A program made the translations under genes and the position numbers. Below the pieces are notes generated by a model. It had not been told where the DNA came from and did no database searches. It was given only the letters and a program-made list of their open reading frames with translations. From Colocasia esculenta (lineage: Eukaryota; Streptophyta; Magnoliopsida; Alismatales; Araceae): a stretch of DNA of 64,000 bases. Positions 49,260-59,461 of this stretch are shown here, one piece after another (position 1 is the stretch's first letter; every line of letters starts with the position of its first letter). The DNA is taken from assembly GCA_014218235.1 (NCBI GenBank), contig CM024761.1, positions 86,491,968-86,555,967 on the forward strand. Direction: 5' to 3'.

Positions 49260-50074
49260 TGTGTGGTGGCCATTTCTAGCCACCTAGGCCCATCACGGCC
49301 CGTCACGGCCCATTGGGGCCCTGTCAAGGCTCCTCAGGAAAACATGGCCCTTCCGCAGGGCGCCACGTCTCCTCAAAGATCGTGCCAAGGACTCTAGGAA
49401 GCGACCGCAATGTCTGAGCTCCCTGGGGCACGTCTCCGGACGCCTCTCGTCTTGTTCGTTCAGGGATGGCCTACTGAACAGACCCTGTTCGGAGACGCTG
49501 TGGCACTGTCTGCACAAGTTGTGCCTCCGGGCACCAGGCACCGAACAGCGGGCTCGGCTACCGAACAGGCTACCTGCTCGGTACCTTCCGCCCAGGAGAA
49601 TCCGAACAAGCCTTTCACTCCCTCGTGGCGGTTATAACGGCTACACCGCACGCGCTCCACGATCAAGTGGTGCGATAATTGCAGAACTCATCAACGGACG
49701 CCTCAACGCGTAACTCCCCGCTGAGGACGCTAACAGGCACGCCCTTTTCGATGTTTTTAAGGGACGTTCCGTCCCACTCCCTCAGCACCTTCGCCTATAA
49801 AAAGGCCCAGATAACCTCCCTGCAGAGGTATGTGGCCTTGAGTGCTCACACACGCCCTTGCGCTACACACACGAGAACCCCTTTTTCCTTCCAGTTCCTG
49901 GAACCTCTTCACTGACTTAGGCATCGGAGGGTTCTCTCCGGTTCTTCAACGGGTCCCCCCCCCCTGATCCAGTTCTGGTCTTGTAGGCTTGCGTCCCCTA
50001 CCAGCAACCGTCTTCCTCTCTCTCTCAAGTGTAGGCCCATTGGGCTCCGGTCCAAGTAAAAAAATGCCTCCACA
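49260..50074 (+). repeat. E10, LTR of a Ty3/gypsy-type element (about 815 bp)
   Basis: GC-rich block that starts near TGTGTGGTGGCC and ends TGCCTCCACA. A primer-site-like TTTTGGCGCGGTCTGTGGG follows at once, and a good TATA box lies about 270 bp before the end. The start may be two bases later. No gag or pol of this element follows. Its leader is instead duplicated in inverted and tandem form at 58712-59461. Confidence 0.72.
49796..49803 (+). promoter_or_regulatory. TATA box in the E10 LTR
   Basis: TATAAAAA in the context CGCCTATAAAAAGGCCC, about 270 bp before the LTR end. This is a sensible place for the transcription start of the element. Confidence 0.7.
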
Positions 50075-50078
50075 CTTT

Positions 50079-50097
50079 TGGCGCGGTCTGTGGGAAC
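50079..50097 (+). promoter_or_regulatory. E10 primer binding site
   Basis: TGGCGCGGTCTGTGGGAAC directly after the LTR. The usual plant form is TGGCGCCGTCTGTGGGAA, with one base different here. It is the seed of the inverted and tandem copies further right. Confidence 0.7.
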
Positions 50098-50215
50098 GAA
50101 CGAGAAGCCATTCGCCCTACCCGAGCGTCTCATCTTCATGAGACCTGCACACCCTTATCCTCACTGGGGGGCTGTGTAGAGGTATTCTTTAGTTCCACAT
50201 TGAAAGGTAGTGAGA

Positions 50216-50220
50216 ACAAG
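50216..50220. repeat. Target-site duplication of E11, left copy
   Basis: ACAAG, identical to 58712-58716. Confidence 0.93.
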
Positions 50221-53200
50221 TGTAACACCCCGAAAATTCGGTAATTAGAAAATTAGAAATAAATCGAAAACGATGAATTCAATATTTGTGCAATAGCAAA
50301 AAATGCACGTGTCATTATCATACATACAAAAACCCATTAAAAAAATTCATAAAACCATAGTTCAACTCTAAATAATACTCTCTAATGACCCACAGAGAAA
50401 TTCATGCAAAGGAAAATCGGATGGTCCAAGTTTAAGGCGTTTTGCGACTGAGTATCGTAATCATGGGATAAGTCAGGAAATCATTATCACACAAACATAG
50501 ATGAGTTAGAAAATTAAATAAAAATCATAGATAGACTTCAAATAATATCCTCTAATGATCCATCAAGAATTTTGGGTCAATAAAAGTCATTTCAGATATA
50601 TTTAAGAGTTAGTGTGACTTCTTATCGTAATTAGGAAATAAGTTGGACAACCCATTATTAGGTGTATAAAATGAGAACATAAACTAAATGAGAAATTTAT
50701 GGTGGAATCCAAACAATATGTGGGGATAGTCCATAAAAGAAATCGGATCAATGGACAACGTAAGACCCATGAACAAATTCAAGTATGAAATTAGTAAATA
50801 AATAACTTCCTTATTATCGGAATAATAGAACTTACGTACCACTATCATACGTGAGAAAACACATCGGGAAATTTTGTAAAAATTATAAACCAACCCTAAA
50901 TATTATCCCTAAGCGTTCCACGAAGGAATTCGTGCAACGGAAAATCTGATTGGCCGAGTATATGTCACATGTGACCAAGTTACCCGAATTAGAAAACTAA
51001 GTCGGAAAATTGTTAACACGGAAAAATAACCCAACCATAAATTAAATAAACATGTTGGAGAGACTTACAACATTATGTATTAATAACCCATTAACAAGAT
51101 TGGGCCAATGGAGCACATTTAGCCCAAGGATAAAAATTGGGACAAGAAAAATATCCAGAAATTCGTGTATGTAATTACGCAATACTTAGGGAGGGCAATT
51201 TAGGGTTAAAATTAGGGTGATTAGTCATGTAAGGTAATCCAAAACCGGACCCAACCCTAGGAGGTGGTTTCCTAAACCTTTGCTACCTCCTTTGGGTGAG
51301 AGAATCCCAGATTTTGGAAAGTAGAAAGCATAATTCGTAGCTCCCTTTCCTAGTTCCATTGGGACATGAATTAGAACCATAACACTATAAGAACTCCTCA
51401 CAAAACATTTAGGGAAGGGTTAGCAACAAGTTGGGGTCGTGAGCAGCAAGTTTGGAGCGCTGGAGGTGTGGAGAACGACTGGGGAAAACGTGGTCTTCCT
51501 CAACCTCGCTGTGCATCAACCCAGAAATCTGCAGAGAGTTATTAGCATTCAAAGGTAGGTGTTCTCGGGCCAATATTAAAGAAAACCAACACCATCATGT
51601 AGTTCTTCGAGTCTAGGTTCATTTTCACTTGGTTTGATTAATTTTCATGGAGTATAAATTGTGTATTCGTAGTTGTCCCTAAGTCTCGCACAGTTAAGGC
51701 TTTTCCTGTTCTTCTTATTATGCATGCGATTTGAGGCTGAATTAGACTAAACTTCCTTCATGAACATTCTTCTACTTGTAGTCACGATCATCGTTTATGT
51801 TGGACGTTTTGTCCAAAAGTATTTTGTTAGACAGTTATAGGCATGGTAAGAGAGTCGCTGCATGATACTGCGATTTCGGACTGCACTTAGCTTTATGTTC
51901 TTAATATATTTGTTCGGATTTGAGACCGAATTAGATCAAACCCCCAACATCAAAGTTCTTCTACTATTGTCCTCGTCATATTTCATGTTGAACGTTTTGT
52001 CTAATTGTCATTCGTTAGAGAGTTATAAGAGGGGTAAGTAAATCACTGCATGAGACGTGTTTTCGGGTTACACCTGACCTATTTGTTTTCTGGGAAGGCC
52101 TCTAGTGTCGACACTACTTGATCTAGTGTCAACACACTGTCCCAAATTAGCCCAAAAGGTGTTCTGGGAAGGCCTCTAGTGTCAACACTACTTGATCTAG
52201 TGTCAACACACTGTCCCATACTGGCACAATAGGTTTTCTAGAAGCTGTCTCTAGTGTCGACACTACTTGATCTAGTGTCGACACTACATGACCAGTTCTG
52301 CATTATTTTGCCTTGTGTTTGAAGCATTGTGTCGACACTAGTAAGGGGTGTGTCTACACTACCCTTGCAAAAAAATTGCATATCTGGGGTCTGATCATTA
52401 CTTGATGTCTACTAGCATGTGCATGATGTTATATAGTATGCATGGACCTAAAAGAAATCAACCAATTGAAAAATGGTAATGATACGAATATGATTCTAAT
52501 GTGTAAATGTGATTGTCCTTATGTTCATTGGATTATCTTGTGATCTTGCCTATTGCCAATTGAAATGATAAGAATTTGTTGTGAATATGGGGATGAATAC
52601 ATGTTAGTATGGACTTGTTAGTGAAGTTAATATCATGATTTGCATATGAGTTTCAATAGTTACATGCTTTCCGGTGTTCCATTAATTATTTGTCCATATG
52701 CATACATGCTAGGAAAGATCCGTGACTCGTCACTTACGCATTTGCACGAGTAGGCACACCTTTCTTGGGGAATTGGGAGCTCTCTGCCGGTTATTCTGAA
52801 TTGGTAGACTAGCGACCTTTTCCTTAAGACCTCCGTAAGTCTCCGCTCTCTATGGATTTCCACATAGATGTCGAGCTAGCTGTACCATGAAGTACCCTGG
52901 AGATAGAAAGCACATGTCCTGCATACGATCTGTCTTTAGAAACATCCTCATGTCAAGACATTAATGAATTATGAAACATAAGATACGTCGTTATACTTCC
53001 TTTGTTTTCTTGAGCTATTTGTCATAACTTGACTCTATGAATGATCATGTCTTTCTTACCATGAGCTTGTCATTGAAACTCTGTGGCCATAATATGCATA
53101 TGTTGTTCGGCACAATTTGGGACTTCGGTCCATTTGACCAATGCATGTGCAATAGGGGCCCTGTCTGGTCCTGGGGAGGAGCGCCCCAACGTACTTATTA

Positions 53201-53952
53201 ACTGCGGGAGTATGGACTTGTGGTACGTGGCATGGCACTAATACTATAAGCAAGATTTGTGAAAATTGTGTCTTTGTTTAATATGATAAGTTTGATTTGA
53301 TATGATATGATAAGATTTGATATGATACGTCTGATCATGTGAACGCATGATATCTGTTTGAATATGGCCAATCTTTTTTGATACGATTCTACTCTTGAAA
53401 TATCTGTCCATTGTATATGCAACTCGACATTTGATCTGAAATGATATCTGTTCTACTCTGCTATTCAATCTGTTAGTATTGCATGCATTGTCATCATATA
53501 CATGTTCATATCTTGCCTAATTAAAATGTTAATCACGTATATTAGTGCCCGCACAATATTGAGATGTAAATCCTACTGAGCTAGTTCGCTCACCTTATCA
53601 TCCTGCCCTTTTCAGGTAGTGATGAGGAACCAGTGAAGTCCGATAGGGCAGGGCAAGAGTGATGAGCACCCTCCATATGACAGTTGATAGTCTAGAAATA
53701 GTTGTTTGAGTAGTCGATGTATTAGAGAAACATTTTCATTTGAATAATGAACTCTTTTTAGTGAGTTCTTTCTATGTGAGATTTTAACTAGTGGATTGAA
53801 ATGGAATAAAGAGTACCTTTGATGACGTTATTATGATCTGAAATGTGTGGTTATATGTAATTGTGACTCTTCATTACTCAACTGTGATACGTCTATTTGT
53901 ATCGTTCACGTCTCTCGGTATTTATTCCGCTGCTAAATATCGGGGCATGACA
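50221..53952 (+). repeat. E11 5' LTR (3732 bp)
   Basis: Starts TGTAACACCCCG, ends GGGGCATGACA. Matches 55002-58711 with a few percent of differences by eye. The open stretches within it are short and not conserved as proteins. Confidence 0.94.
52086..52370 (+). repeat. Palindromic word island in the E11 5' LTR
   Basis: Eight sites of TAGTGTCGACACTA type within 280 bp, four with a perfect GTGTCGACAC core and four with one base changed (mostly CGA to CAA). They are carried in about 73-bp tandem units that start TTCTGGGAAGGCCTCTAG. Confidence 0.88.
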
Positions 53953-53954
53953 GT

Positions 53955-53972
53955 TGGTATCAGAGCCCTAAA
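53955..53972 (+). promoter_or_regulatory. E11 primer binding site (initiator tRNA-Met type)
   Basis: TGGTATCAGAGCCCTAAA, two bases after the LTR end. Confidence 0.92.
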
Positions 53973-54379
53973 CTTTAGGGTCCAAGGGAATAGGAACATA
54001 GGATGAAACTAGATCACACGAGTCAAAATCTGTCGTACCTAATGTGAGCTTGGGTAGAACCATGGGAATAGAAGTCACATGTGATATATTTAGATGACTG
54101 ACTTATATTAATATCTTGAAGGTACTTAATACCTTAATGGCTGCCGAGCGAGCCTGGCTTTCCCCTAAGTCCTAGGCAATCAGGAATGATAGGATAAGTG
54201 TCATTATAACCCTCAGCTTGTGTCAAGAACTTGGTACCTACCTGGTGAGACTGGGGAGAAACTTGGGCTTAGTCCAAAATTTTATTAATAACTAAATATT
54301 GTAAGTTACAAGGCATCAACAAGGAGTAAAGAAGACTGACCGTGTGATAGTTGTTTTGAAGGAACTTAAATAAACAGCA

Positions 54380-54847
54380 ATGGAGGATATACCTACACCA
54401 TCTATGGATGGACAAAGATCGGTCCAAAGATTAACCAAAGCACTATGACAAGCTACTCAACTGTTAGAGGATGCCCTAATAATGGCTAAGGGAGATACAA
54501 ATGGGAAGGAAAGGTCTATTGATGACAAAGGAGTTGGCGAAAATAATGAGAAAGAACAAATCACAACCACAGGAAGCTCCAAATCCATAGCTAGAGAGAA
54601 ACGGCCCACCAACAGTAATAGATCGCACAAGAGAAAGAAGTGCAAGAAGTGCAATAAGAAACTAATTCCCGCTCCTGTAGAAAGATGCCAGCATTGAAAC
54701 AAAATAAATCATCGGTCTGAGGAGTGCTGGAAATTTGAAGGCAAGTGTTTCTGTTGTGGCAGCCAGGACCACAAGGTTAAGGATTGCCCTAACGAGAAAT
54801 CAAGCTCAAGAAATAAATGGCAGAACAAACCAAAGAAGGAGGTATGA
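54380..54847 (+). pseudogene. E11 short gag with zinc knuckles
   Basis: A 155-codon frame from ATG 54380 (MEDIPTPSMDG) to TGA 54845-54847, with two internal TGA stops. The first is codon 23 (54446-54448). The second (54695-54697) falls inside the first knuckle (CQH-stop-NKINHRSEEC), at the place where its second cysteine is expected. The second knuckle, CFCCGSQDHKVKDC, is intact. The middle is lysine-rich (HKRKKCKKCNKK). This is the RNA-binding part of gag only; the capsid core is missing compared with E5 and E3. A separate ATG at about 54141 (MAAERAW) matches the true gag start of the family, so the frame is an internal remnant. Confidence 0.8.
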
Positions 54848-54983
54848 GAGAGGTATTCTTTCTAACTCACTTTCATTTGACCCTGAAGTTACATCACCAA
54901 TCAATCATTATATTATTAGAAATCCACAATTTCATTCCCTGTAAGTCCAGCCCGTAAACACATGTGAATTTGGGGGCCAAATT

Positions 54984-55001
54984 CTTTTAAGTGGGGGAGG
55001 A
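54984..55001 (+). promoter_or_regulatory. E11 polypurine tract
   Basis: TTTTAAGTGGGGGAGGA directly before the 3' LTR. Confidence 0.85.
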
Positions 55002-58000
55002 TGTAACGCCCCAAAAATTCGATAATTGTAAAATTAGAAATAAATCGAAAACGATAAATTCAATATTTGTGCAATAGCAAAAAATGCACGTGTCATTATC
55101 ATACATACAAAAACCCATTAGAAAATTTCATAAAAACCATAGTTCAACTCTAAATAATACTCCCTAATGACGCACAGAGAAATTCATGCAAAGGAAAATC
55201 GGATGGTCCAAGTTTAAGGCGTTTTGCGACTGAGTATCGTAATCAGGGGATAAGTCAGGAAATCATTATCACACATACTTAGATGAGTCAGAAAATTAAA
55301 TAAAAATCATAGATGGACTTCAAATAATATCCTCTAATGATCCATCAAGAATTTTGGGTCAATAAAAGTCATTTGGGATATATTTAAGAGTTAGTGTGAC
55401 TTCTTATCGTAATTAGGAAATAAGTTGGACAACCCATTATTAGGTGTATAAAATGAGATCATAAACTAAATGAGAAATTTATGGTGGACCCCAAACAATA
55501 TGTGGGGATAGTCCATAAAAGAAATCAGATCAATGGACAACATAAGACCCATGAACAACTTCAAGTATGAAATTAGTAAATAAATAACTTCCGTATTAAC
55601 GGAATAATAGAACTTACGTACCACTATCATACGTGAGAAAACACATCGGAAAATTCCGTAAAAATTATAAACCAACCCTAAATATTATCCCTAAGCGTTC
55701 CACGAAGGAATTTCTGCAACGGAAAATCTAATTGGTCGAGTATATGTCACATGTGACCAAGTTACCCGAATTAGGAAACTAAGTCAGAAAATTGTTAACA
55801 CGGAAAAATAACCCAACCATAAATTAAATAAACATGTTGGAGAGACTTACAACATTATGTATTAATAACCCATTAACAAGATTGGGCCAATGGAGCACAT
55901 TTGGCCCAAGGATAAAAATTGGGACAAGAAAAATACCCAGAAATTCGTGTATGTAATTATGCAATAATTAGGGAGGGTAATTTAGGGTTAAAATTGGGGT
56001 GATTAGTCATGTAAGGTATACAAAACCGGACCCAACCCTAAGAGTGGTTTCCTAAACCTTTGCTACCTTCTTTGGGTGAGAGAATCCCAGATTTTGGAAA
56101 GTAGGAAGGAGAATTCGCAGCCCCCTTTCCTAGTTCCATTGGGACATGAATTAGAACCCTAACACTATAAGAACTCCTCACAAAAGGTTTAGGGAAGGGT
56201 TAGCAACAAGTTGGGGTCGTGAGCAGCAAGTTTGGAGCGCTGGAGGTGTGGAGAACAGCTGGGGAAAACGTGGTCTTCCTCAACCTCGCTCTGCATCAAC
56301 CCAGAAATCTGCAGAGAGTTATCAGCATTCAAAGGTAGGTGTTCTCGGGCCAAGATTAAATTAAACCAACACCATCATGTAGTTCTTCGAGTCTAGGTTC
56401 ATTTGCACTTGGTTTGACTAATTTTCATGGAGTATAAATTGTGTATTCGTAGTTGTCCCTAAGTCTCGCACAGTTATGGCTTTTCCCATTCTTCTTATTA
56501 TGCACGTGATTTGAGGCCTAATTAGACTAAATTTCCTTCATGAAAGTTCTTCTACTTGTAGTCACGATCATCTTTTATGGTTGACATTTTCTCCAAAAGT
56601 TTTTGGTTAGAGAGTTATAGGCATGGTAAGAGAGTCGCTGCATGATACTGTGATTTTGGGCTGCACTTAGCTTTATGTTCTTCATATATTTCTCGGGATT
56701 CAATACCAAATTAGATCAAACCTTCAACATCAACATTCTTCTACTAGTTGTCCTCGTCATATTTCATGTTGAACATTTTATGTAATTGACATTCCTTAGA
56801 GAGTTATAAGACGGGCAAGTAAATCACTGCATGAGACGTGTTTTCGGGTTACACCTGACCTATATGTTTTCTGGGAAGGCCTCTAGTGTCAACACTACTT
56901 GATCTAGTGTCGACACACTGTCCCAAATTAGCCCAAAAGGTGTTCTGGGAAGGCCTCTAGTGTCGACACTACTTGATCTAGTGTCGACACACTGTCCCAT
57001 ACTGGCACAACAGGTTTTCTGGGAGCTGTCTCTAGTGTCGACACTACTTGACCAGTTCTGCATTATTTTGCCTTGTGTTTGAAGCATTGTGTCGACACCA
57101 GTAACGGGTGTGTCGACACTATCCTTGCAAAAAAATTGCATATTTGGGGTCTGATCATTACATGATGTCTACTAGCATGTGCATGATGTTATATAGTATG
57201 CATGGACCTAAAAGAAATCAACCCATTGAAAAATGGTAATGATACGAATATGATTCTAATGTGTAAATGTGATTGTCCTTATGTTCATTGGATTATCTTG
57301 TGATCTTGCCTATTGTCAATTGAAATGATAAGAATTTTTTGTGAATATGGGGATGAATACATGTTAGTATGGACTTGTTAGTGAAGTTAATATTATGATT
57401 TGCATATGAGTTTCAATAGTTACATGCTTTCCGATGTTCCATTAATTATTTGTCCATATGCATACATGCTAGGAAAGATCCGTGACTCGTCACTTACGCA
57501 TTTGCACGAGTAGGCACACCCTTCTTAGGGAATTGGGAGCTCTCTACCGGTTATTCTGAATTGGTAGTCTAGCGACCTTTTCCTTAAGACCACCGTAAGT
57601 CAGCGCTCTCTATGGATTTCCACATAGATGTGGAGCTAGCTGTACCATGAAGTACGCTGGAGATAGAAAGCACATGTCCTGCATATGATCTGTCTTTAGA
57701 AACATCCTCATGTCAAGACATTAATGAATTATGAAACATAAGATATGTCGTTATACTGCCTTTGTTCTCTTAAGCTATTTATCCTAACTTGACTCTATGA
57801 ATGATCATGTCTTTCTTACCATGAGCTTGTCATTGAAACTCTGTGGCCATAATATGAATATGTTGTTCGGCACAATTTGGGACTTCGGTCCATTTGACCA
57901 ATGCCTGTGCAATAGGGGCCCTGTCCGGTCCTGGGGAGCAGCGCCCCAACGTACTTATTAACGCGAGAGTATGGACTTGTGGTGCGTGGCATGGCACTGA

Positions 58001-58711
58001 TACTATAAGCAAGAGTTGTTAAAATTGTGCCTTTGTTTGATATGATAAGTTTGATTTGATATTATATGATAAGATTTGATATAATACGTCTAATCATGTG
58101 AACGCATGATATCTGTTTGAATATGGCCAATCTCTTTTGATACGATTCTACTCTTGAAATATCTGTCCATTGTATATGCAACTCGACATTTGATCTGAAA
58201 TGATATCTGTTCTACTCTGCTATTGAATCTGTTAGTATTGCATGCATTGTCGTCATATACATATTCATATCTTGCCTAATTAAAATGTTAATCACGTATA
58301 TTAGTGCCCACACAATATTGAGATGTAAATCCTACTGAGCTAGTTCGCACATCCTATCATCCTGCCCTTTTCAAGTAGTGATGAGGAACTAGTGGAGTCT
58401 GATGGGGCAGGGCAAGAGTGATGAGCACCCGCCATATGACAGTTGATAGTCTAGAAATAGTTGTTTGAGTAGTCGATGTATTAGAGAAACATTTTCATTT
58501 GAATAATGAAGTCTTTTCAGTGAGTTATTTCTATGTAAGGTTTTAACTAGTGGATTGAAATGGAATAAAGAGTACCTTTGATGACGTTATTATGATCTGA
58601 AATGTGTGGTTATATGTAATTGTGACTCTGCATTACTCAATTGTGATACGTCTATTTGTATCGTTCACGTCTCCCGGTATTTATTCCGCTGCTAAATATC
58701 GGGGCGTGACA
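55002..58711 (+). repeat. E11 3' LTR (3710 bp)
   Basis: Starts TGTAACGCCCCA, ends GGGGCGTGACA. It is 22 bp shorter than the 5' LTR, mainly through loss of one palindrome-bearing piece near 57040. Confidence 0.94.
56872..57121 (+). repeat. Palindromic word island in the E11 3' LTR
   Basis: Seven sites, six with a perfect GTGTCGACAC core. Same place and unit structure as 52086-52370. Confidence 0.88.
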
Positions 58712-58716
58712 ACAAG
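58712..58716. repeat. Target-site duplication of E11, right copy
   Basis: ACAAG, paired with 50216-50220. Confidence 0.93.
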
Positions 58717-59030
58717 TGTGTGCTTATCAGTAAGAGCCTCACCTCTTCTCCCAATAGGGCCCTTTTAAAGGACAAAACCCCAAACATCGGGACAATATGT
58801 GCCTCCCAAGAGGTATTGTCCCCATGTTTGGGGTTTTGTCTTTTAAAAGAGCCCTATTGGGAGAAGAGGTGAGGCTCCTACCGATAAGCACACACTTGTT
58901 CTCACTATCTTTCAATGTGAAACTAAAGAATACCTCTACACAGCCCCCCAGTGAGGATAAGGGTGTGCGGGTCTCATGAAGATGAGATGCTCGGGTAGGG
59001 CGAATGGCCTCTCGTTTGTTCCCACAGATG
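58717..59030. repeat. Inverted repeat: end of left arm, centre and right arm
   Basis: The left arm (50079-50220 plus 58717-58797) turns at about 58798 into its inverted complement, which runs to about 59030 and ends with CCCACAGATGGCACCAATG, a variant of the inverted E10 primer site. If read through, the RNA could fold into a stem of about 220 bp, but E11 now separates most of the left arm. Confidence 0.85.
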
Positions 59031-59461
59031 GCACCAATGAAGAGACGAGATTTAAGTGTGCCTCCCAAGAGGTATTGTCCCCAAGTTTGGAGTTTTGTCC
59101 TTTAAAAGGCCCTCTTGAGAGAAGAGGTGAGGCTCTTGCTGATAAGCATACACTTGTTCTCACTATCTTTCAATGTGGGATTAAAGAATACCTCTACATA
59201 GCCCCCCCGGTGAGGATAATGGTGTGTGGGTCTCATGAAGATGAGACGCTCAGGTAGGGCGCATGGCCTCTCGTTCATTCCCACAGACGGCGCCAATGAA
59301 GAGACGTGATTTAAGTGTGCCTCCCAAGAGGTATTGTCCCCATGTTTGGCATTTTGTCCTTTGAAAGGGCCCTCTTGGGAGAAGAGGTGAGGCTCTTACT
59401 GATAAGCACACACTTGTTCTCACTATCTTTCAATGTGGAACTAAAGAATACCTCTACACAC
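58798..59461 (-). repeat. Tandem array, 259-bp unit, 2.6 copies, with a primer-site motif in each full unit
   Basis: Units start at 58798, 59057 and 59316 (TGTGCCTCCCAAGAGG), exactly 259 bp apart. The third is cut at about 59461. On the minus strand each full unit reads through TTGG(C/T)GCC(G/A)TCTGTGGGAA and the following leader, so the array is built from E10-type leader sequence. The short frames in the units are not a gene family; they repeat because the DNA repeats. Confidence 0.9.

Larger units (their letters stand above)
50079..50220 (+). repeat. Inverted repeat, left arm (first part)
   Basis: With E11 removed, 50079-50220 continues into 58717-58797. The joined 220 bp are the inverted complement of about 58801-59030, with only a few differences. 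The arm begins at the E10 primer site. Confidence 0.85.
50221..58711 (+). mobile_element. E11, gag-only non-autonomous LTR retrotransposon
   Basis: An 8491-bp element with 3.7-kb LTRs (50221-53952 and 55002-58711), a perfect ACAAG duplication, tRNA-Met primer site and polypurine tract. The interior is only 1049 bp and holds a short gag with zinc knuckles. The pattern fits a large retrotransposon derivative (LARD). The LTR and leader are homologous to E5, a family whose polymerase is missing in both copies here. It inserted into the left arm of the E10-derived inverted repeat. Confidence 0.93.

Noticed and set aside
49410..50139. Short GC-rich frames on both strands in the E10 LTR
   Set aside because: High GC content gives chance open frames; the LTR ends, TATA box and primer site explain the segment.
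58798..59461. Possible CRISPR-like or satellite array
   Set aside because: Units are 259 bp, fully repetitive without unique spacers, and the locus is plant DNA derived from a retrotransposon leader.
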